Below are positions 1-6,433 of a stretch of 9,923 bases of DNA, one piece after another (within the stretch, counting starts at the first letter, position 1; the number at the start of each line of letters is the position of its first letter). The stretch comes from Candidatus Omnitrophota bacterium (GTDB taxonomy: Bacteria; Omnitrophota; Gorgyraeia; Gygaellales; Profunditerraquicolaceae), in NCBI GenBank assembly GCA_028717045.1, contig JAQUON010000052.1, forward strand, positions 1-9,923. The letters run 5' to 3'. The notes below the pieces were generated by a model. It did no database searches. It saw only the letters and a list, made by a program, of their open reading frames with translations, and had not been told where the DNA came from. Made by a program: the position numbers and the translations under genes.

Positions 1-69
1 GATATGTCGCACCTTAAGTCGGTTGCAGGCCAATTCGCGGTAGCAGTAGGCCTGGCCTTGAGGACCTGA
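1..69 (+). CDS. pilM: PilM, type IV pilus assembly ATPase-like protein (C-terminal end only)
   Basis: The first 69 bases read open in frame 1 and end in TGA at 67-69. They give 22 residues ending in FAVAVGLALRT. PilM, the actin-like cytoplasmic protein that binds the N-terminus of PilN, typically ends with a 'x-AVAxGLALR' stretch, and pilN follows only 4 bases after the stop. The identification rests on this short tail and on the pilN-O-P-Q genes downstream. The body of the gene lies outside the window. The GAGGA at 60-64, inside the last codons, serves as the ribosome binding site of pilN. Confidence 0.75.
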   Translation, partial: DMSHLKSVAGQFAVAVGLALRT

Positions 70-73
70 TACT

Positions 74-649
74 ATGATAGAGATAAACCTTTTACCGGAA
101 GAGCTGAAGGCGAAAGCAAGAAAGGTCCAGGCAAGCGAAAAATTCCAATACATCGTATACGGGATCCTTGCGGTGTGTGCGCTTTTCATCGTCCTGCATG
201 TGTTTTTTGGCGTGATGACGATTGCAAAGGGCGTGCGCCTGAATTCCCTTAAGGCACAAGGCAAAAAATTGCAGCCGCAACTGAAAGCCCTTGAAGATTT
301 CAGGAAGGAAAATAAAGAACTCTCCGCCGAAGAAAAGAATATGCAGGATCTGGTTGCCAAGAGAATAAGCTGGGCCGAGAAATTGAATTTTTTAAGCCGC
401 GACCTTACCGTGGGGACGTGGTTTAAAGAATTGTCCGTAAACCCCAAGGAGTTAACGATAAAAGGGGCGGCAGTATCTTTAGAGAAGCAAGAGTTAAGGC
501 TCCTTGATAAGTTCATAGAAAACCTCAAGAAAGATGAGCGTTTTTTCAAGGATTTTACTTCAATAGAATTAAAGTCCGTAACCAGGGAACTGGTCGGCAA
601 TTATGAGGTTGTTGACTTTACGCTGGTGGTTCCCGCGAGAGAAAAATGA
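74..649 (+). CDS. pilN: PilN, type IV pilus inner-membrane alignment protein
   Basis: A 191-residue bitopic inner-membrane protein of the PilMNOP alignment complex, which links the cytoplasmic pilus motor to the secretin. The N-terminus begins MIEINLLPEELK. The INLLP motif (residues 4-8) is the known PilM-binding hallmark of the family. One membrane segment spans about residues 25-51, followed by a charged coiled coil (about 55-97) and a periplasmic ferredoxin-like domain (about 100-188) that contains the family's W-x(n)-L-x-x-LS region. Length is normal for the family. The start is supported by GAGGA at 60-64, nine bases upstream. The gene follows pilM by 4 bases, and its stop overlaps the pilO start as ATGA (646-649), indicating translational coupling. 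Family assignment is firm even though overall similarity to model proteins looks low. Confidence 0.9.
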   Translation: MIEINLLPEELKAKARKVQASEKFQYIVYGILAVCALFIVLHVFFGVMTIAKGVRLNSLKAQGKKLQPQLKALEDFRKENKELSAEEKNMQDLVAKRISWAEKLNFLSRDLTVGTWFKELSVNPKELTIKGAAVSLEKQELRLLDKFIENLKKDERFFKDFTSIELKSVTRELVGNYEVVDFTLVVPAREK

Positions 650-1194
650 TTAATTTGCCGGAATTAGACATAAAGAAAGTTGCGGTGATCGTGCTTTTTT
701 CTTTTGCATTCCTTTATTCAGACGCAACGTTTTTACTGAAGAAGCAATTCAGTTCGTTGCGCGCTACCGATAAGAAGATCGAACAGCTGCAAAAAGCCAT
801 AAGCACGGTGAGCAAAGAGCTGGAAAAAATGAATGAAGAAAAGGCACGGGCAAGCGAAAAAAGCCAGCTCAAAGGCAAAACACTCATTTCCGAAGAGCAG
901 ATACCTTCGCTTTTGCATACCATTTCAAATTTTGCAAACGATAACAAAGTAAAAATCATGCAGATGCGGCCGGTAAAGGATACGGCGGTTCAGAACCCCG
1001 CGCCGGGAACGCAGATTGCCCTGTCCATTATTATGGATGTATCTTGTGCATATCACAATTTCGGAAAATTCATTAACGATTTAGAAAATGCAGAACAATT
1101 CATGGCGGTCCAGGAAATGCGGATTATGAGCCGGCCGGATACGGATTTAGAGCAGACTATATACCTGATACTGAAGACCTATGTCAAAAAATAA
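646..1194 (+). CDS. pilO: PilO, type IV pilus inner-membrane alignment protein
   Basis: A 182-residue partner of PilN in the periplasmic alignment complex. It has a short cytoplasmic tail, one membrane segment at about residues 11-31, a strongly charged coiled coil at about 35-72, and a C-terminal ferredoxin-like domain at about 80-182. That domain contains a YHNFGKFINDLENAEQF stretch (about 136-152), which matches the 'Y-x-x-hxxFLxxLExxxRf' region of PilO. The start shares bases with the pilN stop (ATGA overlap), so it is probably read by ribosomes coming off pilN. The 3' end overlaps pilP by 14 bases. Position between pilN and pilP confirms the call. It was made from architecture and order more than from strong residue conservation. 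Confidence 0.88.
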   Translation: MINLPELDIKKVAVIVLFSFAFLYSDATFLLKKQFSSLRATDKKIEQLQKAISTVSKELEKMNEEKARASEKSQLKGKTLISEEQIPSLLHTISNFANDNKVKIMQMRPVKDTAVQNPAPGTQIALSIIMDVSCAYHNFGKFINDLENAEQFMAVQEMRIMSRPDTDLEQTIYLILKTYVKK

Positions 1195-1591
1195 CGTTAC
1201 TTTCTTTATAGGTGCCTTAAGTTTGTTTTTTTGCGTAAACTGTTTTGCGCAAAACCAGACCCTTCCTGCGACGGCTGATGTGCCTTCGCAAGAAAGCGCA
1301 CCCGAAAATAAGTTCGTCTACGATTCTTTAGGGAAACGCAACCCTTTTATTGCATTGGTTACCCCCGACGGCCGGTTGCTTAAGATTGTTGATGAAGAGC
1401 AATCAGGTGGCCTGACGCTGGAGGGTATTATCTATGACGAACAGGGGATATCCTTTGCGATGGTGAACGGCTCCGTGGTGAAGGTCGGCGATACAATAAG
1501 CGGGTACCAGGTCCTTAAAATAGAATCAAACCGGGTCATTTTTATTAAAGACGGCGAGCCTTTTATGGCAGAATTAAAGAAGGAGGAATAA
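1181..1591 (+). CDS. pilP: PilP, periplasmic linker between the PilNO complex and the secretin
   Basis: A 136-residue exported protein. Residues 1-23 form a signal peptide with a hydrophobic core and a plausible signal peptidase I site (CFA before QNQ). A low-complexity linker follows (about 24-43). The family signature FVYDSLGKRNPF is at 45-56, and a small beta-rich domain (about 76-134) includes GGLTLEGIIYDEQG and VVKVGDTISGYQVLKIE. In the known system this domain contacts the N0 domain of PilQ. PilP is usually a lipoprotein. Here Cys18 and Cys21 lie in the hydrophobic region but neither is preceded by a convincing lipobox, so the protein may be soluble or held by an uncleaved signal. The gene overlaps pilO by 14 bases, and its stop shares one base with the pilQ start (TAATG). 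Confidence 0.85.
   Translation: MSKNNVTFFIGALSLFFCVNCFAQNQTLPATADVPSQESAPENKFVYDSLGKRNPFIALVTPDGRLLKIVDEEQSGGLTLEGIIYDEQGISFAMVNGSVVKVGDTISGYQVLKIESNRVIFIKDGEPFMAELKKEE
1581..1587 (+). promoter_or_regulatory. Strong Shine-Dalgarno sequence of pilQ
   Basis: AGGAGGA lies inside the last codons of pilP, four bases ahead of the pilQ ATG when measured from AGGAGG. It is the best ribosome binding site in the pilus operon, which fits a need for many PilQ subunits per secretin ring. It also fixes the pilQ start at 1591. Confidence 0.7.
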
Positions 1592-3171
1592 TGAGGCCTA
1601 TTGCGCGGGTGAGGGCAGGAATATTTTTTGTTCTGTTTGGCTTGCTATTTACGTTTCTCATACGCGGTCCGCTCGTGGCAGGGGAGTCCAATGTGACCGC
1701 TGCGCAGGAGCTGACAACGGAAGGGGCAGGCCTTGAGAGTGCTGCTGAAGCCTTAAGCGAGATGCCGCTTAAGGGTAATGAGGCAGTGTCGCAAAAAAAC
1801 GTGACGCTTGATTTTAAAGATGCGGATATCCGAAACGTCTTGAAGATTATTTCTTATAAGGCGGGCGTCAATATTGTGGTCACTCCGGACGTGGTGGGTA
1901 ATGTAAATATGCGCCTGGTAGATATCCCCTGGCAGAATGCGCTGGATACCATTGTAAAGACGTATGGTTTCGGGTACGAATGGCTCAATGACCGCGTGAT
2001 TATGGTTTCTACGCTTGCGCGCCTTGCAGAGCAGAGAAAATCGCAGGAAGAGGCGATGGAGAAAGAGCCGCTGGATACGGAAACCTTCGTCTTGAACTTC
2101 TCTTCGGCCATGGATATCAAAAATGTGCTGGATAAATTACTTTCAGCGAGGGGCAAAATTACCGTTGAGAGCAGGACTAATACCCTTATTGTGACCGATA
2201 CAAAATCAACGCTGCTGAAAATCAAAGAGTCGATCCAGCGCTTGGACAAGATGACCCCCCAGGTCATGATTGAAGCCAGGATTATTGAGACCACGCTGGG
2301 AAGCTCTGAAAAACTAGGCATTGATTGGAATTTGAGGGTTGCCGTAAGCGGGCCCAAGAGGCCGACTACATGGCCTTTTACCAATGAAATCAAGGGAGCG
2401 GGAGCGAAATATTTCCCCAAGACTGCCGTACCCAGTTCGCTGGTGAGAGAGGCGACTACGACGTACAGCGAAACAGGGGCAGTAGTCGGCACGACGTATA
2501 CTGAAAACACCTACCATAGCCTTGTGTCCGGTTTTCCGGATGTGCCCACCGGCCTTTTTACCTTCGGAACGCTGGACATGACAGGGTTACAAGCCATCTT
2601 AGAGATTTTGAAATCAAGCTCTGATACAAAGATAATTTCGAATCCCCGAATTACCACATTAAACAACCAGGAAGCAAAGATCCTGGTAGGCAAGGTTGTG
2701 CCGATTCCCAAATACGAATACAGCAAAGATACCGGTGCATTGAGTATTTCAGGCTATGAAGATAAGGAAGTCGGCGTAAAACTAATCGTGACCCCCAATA
2801 TTAATGAACAGGAATACGTTACCTTAAGTGTTAAGCCAAGCGTTGAGGCGATCATCGGCTCGACCGGGCCAAACGGAGAAAGGCCCGTAATTTCAACCCG
2901 TAGTGCCGAAACCAATGTTATGATTAAAGACGGACAGACCCTCGTGATAGGTGGGTTGATTTCAGAAGATAAAATTAAGTCAAAAAACGGGATTCCGTTT
3001 TTGGGCAGCTTGCCGCTTTTAAGATATATATTCGGCAAGAAAGAGGATACCATTACCAAGACGGAAATGCTTATTTTTATTACGCCTCATATACTTAAAG
3101 AAAAGAAGCCCTTGCTTGAAAAAACCGCAACCGGAGAGGTACCGAAAGCCGCTTCTCCTGCCGGCGCGTAG
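1591..3171 (+). CDS. pilQ: PilQ, type IV pilus outer-membrane secretin
   Basis: A 526-residue secretin that forms the outer-membrane channel for the pilus. Residues 1-30 are a signal peptide (likely cleavage after LVA). After a short linker comes an N0/STN domain (about 70-140, with VTLDFKDADIRNVLKIIS and IPWQNALDTI), then one N1 domain (about 163-220, with SRTNTLIVTDT). The secretin core (about 223-503) contains KIISNPRITTLNN, VGKVVPI, GVKLIVTP, DGQTLVIGGLI and the C-terminal IPFLGSLPLLRYIF ... TEMLIFITPHIL signature. A Ser/Thr/Tyr-rich insert at about 255-320 probably lies in the gate region. Many PilQ proteins carry N-terminal AMIN domains for peptidoglycan binding. None is visible here, so this is a short form. 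No cysteine is seen, so it is not a lipoprotein. A GspD-type secretin is less likely given the pilMNOP context. Confidence 0.93.
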   Translation: MRPIARVRAGIFFVLFGLLFTFLIRGPLVAGESNVTAAQELTTEGAGLESAAEALSEMPLKGNEAVSQKNVTLDFKDADIRNVLKIISYKAGVNIVVTPDVVGNVNMRLVDIPWQNALDTIVKTYGFGYEWLNDRVIMVSTLARLAEQRKSQEEAMEKEPLDTETFVLNFSSAMDIKNVLDKLLSARGKITVESRTNTLIVTDTKSTLLKIKESIQRLDKMTPQVMIEARIIETTLGSSEKLGIDWNLRVAVSGPKRPTTWPFTNEIKGAGAKYFPKTAVPSSLVREATTTYSETGAVVGTTYTENTYHSLVSGFPDVPTGLFTFGTLDMTGLQAILEILKSSSDTKIISNPRITTLNNQEAKILVGKVVPIPKYEYSKDTGALSISGYEDKEVGVKLIVTPNINEQEYVTLSVKPSVEAIIGSTGPNGERPVISTRSAETNVMIKDGQTLVIGGLISEDKIKSKNGIPFLGSLPLLRYIFGKKEDTITKTEMLIFITPHILKEKKPLLEKTATGEVPKAASPAGA

Positions 3172-3214
3172 TCAGCACTTTAGGCGGTTTGGAAAGGCGC
3201 CTTTCTTTCTAGGC

Positions 3215-3532
3215 ATGTACGAAATTTCTTTTGGTTTCACAAAAAAGGGCGCTATGAAATTTATTTCTCACCTTGACCTGCTGCGCTTATTGCAGCGCGC
3301 ATTACGCAGGTCAGGATTGCCCCTGAAGATGACCGAAGGCTTTAGCCCCCACCCGAAACTAAGCATTGCCAGGGCATTGAAGCTGGGCCTTGAAAGCGAC
3401 AACGAAGAAGCAAGGGCAGTGCTTAAGGAAGCAGTTGACATTCTCCAGGTACAAAGGTTACTCAATGCGCAGTTGCCCGTAGGCATTAAGATAGTATCTA
3501 TTAAGGGAGAGCAGAAAAACAAGGACGCATAA
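3215..3532 (+). CDS. DUF2344 / TIGR03936 radical SAM-linked protein, N-terminal half only
   Basis: A 105-residue protein starting MYEISFGFTKKG. It matches the N-terminal half of the DUF2344 family, whose function is unknown and which usually sits beside or is fused to a B12-type radical SAM protein. Recognisable blocks are FISHLDLLRLLQRALRRSGLPL (about 16-37) and EGFSPHPKLSIARALKLGLES (about 40-60), including the conserved SHLDL and GFxPHPxL. Full-length members are roughly 200 residues. Here the stop comes about when the first subdomain ends (LPVGIKIVSIKG) and rng begins 5 bases later, leaving no room for the rest. The frame is open upstream to 3116 inside pilQ, but that part has no family similarity, and 3215 gives the family's usual N-terminus. 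No good Shine-Dalgarno is visible. The DUF2344-rng-rplU order is known from Clostridia and supports the call. Confidence 0.82.
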   Translation: MYEISFGFTKKGAMKFISHLDLLRLLQRALRRSGLPLKMTEGFSPHPKLSIARALKLGLESDNEEARAVLKEAVDILQVQRLLNAQLPVGIKIVSIKGEQKNKDA

Positions 3533-3537
3533 AAGAC

Positions 3538-4977
3538 ATGGCAAAAGAAATACTGATTAATATAGAACCGCGGCAAAAGCGGGTGGCCATAGTAAATAAC
3601 GGCAGGCTCGAAGAGTTTTATATTGAACGGCCCAGCGATAAGACTATCGTCGGGAATATCTATAAAGGGATTATCGAAGCGGTAGTGCCGTCTATAGGCG
3701 CAGCATTTGTCGATATCGGGTTACCCAAAAAAGGCTTTTTGTACCTTTCAGAGATAGAGTCTGCATACGAATCCTCGGATTCTCCGTTAGCAAAGCCGAA
3801 AGAAGTAAAAAAGGGCCAGGAGATTCTTGTCCAGGTAGTCAAAGAGCAATTCGGCACCAAGGGGCCGAGGATTTCCTGCCACACCGGGCTTGCGGGCAGG
3901 TATTTGGTGATGATGCCTCAGGACCAGCAGGTGGGCATTTCCCGAAGGATAGAAGATGACGAGGAAAGGAGGCGGCTGAGGCAGATTTTAGCGGAATTGC
4001 GTCTTCCTAAAGATATAGGCTTTATCGTAAGGACCGCGGCGTTCGGCATGTCAAAAAGAGAACTTTTAAGGGATGCGCATTTTCTCATCAAGCTGTGGAA
4101 GAGGCTCGAGAGGACGATGCGCCAGAAAAAACCGCCCTCGCTTATCTATGAAGAATACGATTTGAGTTTCAGGGCTATCAGGGATTCTTTCACCGAAGAC
4201 GTTTCAAAATTAATCGTAGATTCAAAAGAAGAATATTACCGAATTATGCGTTTTGTGAAGACGTTTCTGGGCTATCTTGCGCCCCGTATAGAATTGTACA
4301 AGGGCGACGACCTTTTTATCAGCAAAGATGTCGAACGGCAGGTGAGCCGGATTTTTGAGCCCATGGTGCACCTTAAGTCGAAATCGTATCTGGTAATAGA
4401 GCCCACCGAAGGGCTGGTAGTCATAGACGTCAATAGCGGCGGTTTCAAGGACAAGATAAGCCAGGAAGACGCAGCCTTTAAAGTTAATTGCGAAGCGGCA
4501 ACTGAAATAGCGCACCAGCTGAAATTGCGCGATTTAGGCGGTATAATCGTCATCGATTTCATCGATATGGAAAAGGAGGGGCACCGCAGGCATGTGCTTG
4601 ATACCCTTAAGCATGCGTTAAGAAGCGACAAGGCCAAGTATGATATTCTGGGGATTTCAAAGTTTGGCTTGGTTGAAATGACCCGCGAGCGTATCCACAA
4701 TACGGTGCAGACCCTTTCGTTTCAGGCCTGTCCCTATTGCCAGGGAAGGGGCAAAGTCAAATCGGCGCTCACTGTTTCCATCGATGCACTTAAAGAGCTG
4801 AAGAAGTACCTTAAGGAGAAATCCCTCAAAGAGGCAAACCTTTTCCTTAACCCCGTGGTAGTAGATGAAATACTCAAGCACAAGGAGCATGTCAGGTTCA
4901 TTGAGCGTAAATTTGGCACAAAGGTCAACCTTATCTCTAATCCCGCCCTGCATATCGAAGATATCAGAATATCTTAA
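3538..4977 (+). CDS. rng: Ribonuclease G/E (Rne/Rng family endoribonuclease)
   Basis: A 479-residue endoribonuclease that cuts single-stranded AU-rich RNA in rRNA maturation and mRNA decay. Domains in order: S1-like RNA-binding region (about 35-117, with GNIYKGIIEAVVPSIGAAFVDIG split by an RNase H-like fold), 5' sensor region (about 120-215), and the DNase I-like catalytic domain (about 280-395). The two metal-binding aspartates are seen as Asp297 in VVIDVNSG and Asp340 in GGIIVIDFIDM, equivalent to D303 and D346 of E. coli RNase E. The Zn-link CPYC (Cys398, Cys401), used for dimer and tetramer formation, is intact. Length and the lack of an unstructured C-terminal scaffold fit RNase G or the short RNase E of other phyla. 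It starts 5 bases after the DUF2344 gene. The nearest AAGGA (3521-3525) is rather far from the ATG, so coupling is likely. Confidence 0.95.
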   Translation: MAKEILINIEPRQKRVAIVNNGRLEEFYIERPSDKTIVGNIYKGIIEAVVPSIGAAFVDIGLPKKGFLYLSEIESAYESSDSPLAKPKEVKKGQEILVQVVKEQFGTKGPRISCHTGLAGRYLVMMPQDQQVGISRRIEDDEERRRLRQILAELRLPKDIGFIVRTAAFGMSKRELLRDAHFLIKLWKRLERTMRQKKPPSLIYEEYDLSFRAIRDSFTEDVSKLIVDSKEEYYRIMRFVKTFLGYLAPRIELYKGDDLFISKDVERQVSRIFEPMVHLKSKSYLVIEPTEGLVVIDVNSGGFKDKISQEDAAFKVNCEAATEIAHQLKLRDLGGIIVIDFIDMEKEGHRRHVLDTLKHALRSDKAKYDILGISKFGLVEMTRERIHNTVQTLSFQACPYCQGRGKVKSALTVSIDALKELKKYLKEKSLKEANLFLNPVVVDEILKHKEHVRFIERKFGTKVNLISNPALHIEDIRIS

Positions 4978-5070
4978 TAAAAATCGTACAACGCAGTTAA
5001 AAAAGTGCCTATTGTGCGGCAGCTTTGGTCTTCTTGTGCCTTTAGGCCTGTGTTCGGCTGGCAATTTTAC

Positions 5071-5098
5071 TTGATTCTTTGATTTTATGGTGTATAAT
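5071..5098 (+). promoter_or_regulatory. Sigma-70 type promoter of the rplU operon
   Basis: A -35 box TTGATT (5071-5076) and a perfect -10 box TATAAT (5093-5098) are separated by 16 bases in an AT-rich setting. Transcription would begin near 5104-5106, leaving a leader of about 40 bases before the rplU ATG. It is the only near-consensus promoter I noticed in the window, and it is placed where the ribosomal-protein operon would need one. It fits strong, constitutive or growth-rate-controlled expression. The assignment is from sequence only. Confidence 0.75.
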
Positions 5099-5130
5099 TA
5101 AACTTCAGCCTTTTAAACCGTAGCACCCCC

Positions 5131-5137
5131 AAGGAGG
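5131..5137 (+). promoter_or_regulatory. Consensus Shine-Dalgarno sequence of rplU
   Basis: AAGGAGG lies seven bases ahead of the ATG at 5145, at ideal spacing, and decides that start over an out-of-frame ATG at 5138. A CCTT at 5109-5112 and a C run at 5126-5130 in the leader could pair weakly with it. This is suggestive only. Confidence 0.8.
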
Positions 5138-5144
5138 ATGGAAA

Positions 5145-5459
5145 ATGTATGCAATAATTGAAGTTGGCGCAAAACAATACATAGTACGAGAAGGCGACTC
5201 GATTGAAGTTGAGCGCCAGAAAACGGAAGAACAAAAAGACATTATTTTTAAGAATGTCCTGCTGATTTCCAGCGACAAAGAGACAAAAATCGGTACACCC
5301 TTCTTAAAGGACGCAACGGTGAAGGCTACCGTCGAAGAACACACAAAAGGCGAAAAGCTAATTTCTTATAAGTACCGGCGGAGAAAATCATCGCATTGGA
5401 AAAAGGGCCATCGCCAGAATATGACGGTGCTTTCCATTAAGGAGATCAGGGCAAGCTAA
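5145..5459 (+). CDS. rplU: 50S ribosomal protein L21 (bL21)
   Basis: A 104-residue ribosomal protein of normal length, a primary 23S rRNA binder of the large subunit. The N-terminus MYAIIEVGAKQYIVREGD matches the family's 'MYAiietGGKQYkVxeGD'. The middle has IGTPFLKDATVKATV, and the C-terminal basic RNA-binding stretch KYRRRKSSHWKKGHRQNMT (about 79-97) corresponds to the conserved KYKRRKxxxxxxGHRQ region. It is the first gene of its operon, directly behind the promoter at 5071-5098. In most bacteria rpmA (L27) follows. Here obgE follows after 20 bases, so L27 must be encoded elsewhere or be absent. Confidence 0.97.
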   Translation: MYAIIEVGAKQYIVREGDSIEVERQKTEEQKDIIFKNVLLISSDKETKIGTPFLKDATVKATVEEHTKGEKLISYKYRRRKSSHWKKGHRQNMTVLSIKEIRAS

Positions 5460-5479
5460 AAATTTAAAGGCTGGTTTCC

Positions 5480-6433
5480 ATGTTCATTGATAGCGTTAAG
5501 ATTTACGTCAAGGGCGGCCGCGGAGGCAACGGCTGCAATAGCGTATACAGGGACAAGCTAAATCGCAAGGGGTTTCCTGACGGCGGGCCTGGCGGAAAAG
5601 GCGCAAATGTGGTCTTGAGGGCAGACAGGAACCTGCGCACACTGCTTGATTTTAAGTACAACAGGCATTTTTACGGCTTAAAAGGCAAGGACGGCTCCAG
5701 CAAGAGAAAGAAAGGCAGGGATGCCGAGGATTTATTCGTAAGGGTCCCTTGCGGGGTGATCGCCATAGATGTTCCAAGCAATTGCGTGCTTGGAAGCCTT
5801 GAGCGGGACGGCCAGATGTTGACCGTTGCTGCGGGCGGAAAGCCCGGCTTAGGAAATGACCGCAACCGCGATGCAACAAGCGGCGCCCCCGGAGAGGAAC
5901 GGCAACTTCTCCTTGATCTAAAGCTTATTGCGGATGTCGGGATCATAGGTTTTCCCAACGCGGGCAAATCTACCCTGATATCGGCAATTTCCGGGGCTCA
6001 TCCTAAAATTGCACCTTACCCCTTTACTACAAAGACACCGACCTTAGGCGTAGTTAAATTTGGCGACGGACATTTTGTAGCAGCCGATATACCGGGCCTG
6101 ATAGAAGGATCACATCGCGGCAGGGGCTTAGGAGACCGCTTCTTAAGGCATGTAGAGCGCACAAGGCTCCTAGTGCACCTGATTGATATTTCAGGAAGCG
6201 AGGGCAGAAATCCTCTTGACGACTATCGCATCATTCAAGAGGAATTGCGCGGGTATAGCCCACAGCTTGCCAAGAAGCCGCAGATCCTTGCTGCAAACAA
6301 AATGGACCTGGGGCAGGCAGCAGAAAACCTAAAGGTTTTTAGGAGCAAGATACGTAAGGTGATATACCCTATCTCGGCGTTGCATAGAGAGGGGCTTAAT
6401 GAGCTTATCAATGCAATCAGGAAAAAATTATAA
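5480..6433 (+). CDS. obgE: ObgE/CgtA ribosome-associated GTPase, short form without OCT domain
   Basis: A 317-residue Obg GTPase, a factor for late 50S subunit assembly and stress control. The glycine-rich Obg domain (about 1-155) shows GGRGGNGCNSVYRDK, GFPDGGPGGKGANV and GLGNDRNRDATSGAPG. The G domain (about 156-317) has G1 GFPNAGKS (157-164), G2 PFTTKTPTLGVV, G3 DIPGLIEG (203-210), G4 NKMD (273-276) and G5 SAL (299-301). The protein ends at INAIRKKL, right after the G domain. The C-terminal OCT domain of Bacillus Obg (428 aa) and the acidic tail of E. coli ObgE (390 aa) are both absent. AAAGG (5466-5470) is nine bases ahead of the ATG. The 3' end overlaps proB by 35 bases. Confidence 0.96.
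   Translation: MFIDSVKIYVKGGRGGNGCNSVYRDKLNRKGFPDGGPGGKGANVVLRADRNLRTLLDFKYNRHFYGLKGKDGSSKRKKGRDAEDLFVRVPCGVIAIDVPSNCVLGSLERDGQMLTVAAGGKPGLGNDRNRDATSGAPGEERQLLLDLKLIADVGIIGFPNAGKSTLISAISGAHPKIAPYPFTTKTPTLGVVKFGDGHFVAADIPGLIEGSHRGRGLGDRFLRHVERTRLLVHLIDISGSEGRNPLDDYRIIQEELRGYSPQLAKKPQILAANKMDLGQAAENLKVFRSKIRKVIYPISALHREGLNELINAIRKKL

Larger units (their letters stand above)
4978..5144 (+). other. Intergenic region between rng and rplU
   Basis: This 167-base gap is the only sizeable non-coding stretch in the window. It falls into three parts: a mixed, locally GC-richer segment (about 5003-5063) with no gene and no clear hairpin; an AT-rich promoter (5071-5098); and a short leader ending in a strong Shine-Dalgarno sequence. 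I looked for a rho-independent terminator after rng and found none: the best inverted match, GCC-TTTA-GGC at 5038-5047, is too short and is not followed by a T run. RNase G/E transcripts may therefore read through into rplU. The GC-richer segment is unexplained. Confidence 0.7.

Noticed and set aside
1854..2510. Open frame of 218 codons on the minus strand within pilQ
   Set aside because: It lies wholly inside a convincing secretin gene on the other strand. Its translation is low-complexity Ser/Thr/Leu-rich with no recognisable family, typical of an antisense shadow.
3116..3214. Upstream extension of the DUF2344 gene into pilQ
   Set aside because: The 33 extra residues are basic, unlike the family, and read out of frame through the pilQ tail. 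There is no other start between 3116 and 3215 that gives a better ribosome binding site.
5038..5047. Small inverted repeat GCC-TTTA-GGC as a terminator after rng
   Set aside because: The stem is only 3 base pairs and has no following T run, so it would not act as a rho-independent terminator.
4865..5074. Plus-strand frame of 69 codons extending from the end of rng into the intergenic region
   Set aside because: Most of it is an out-of-frame reading of rng. The tail has a CxxC-like string, but there is no ribosome binding site and the start is inside rng.
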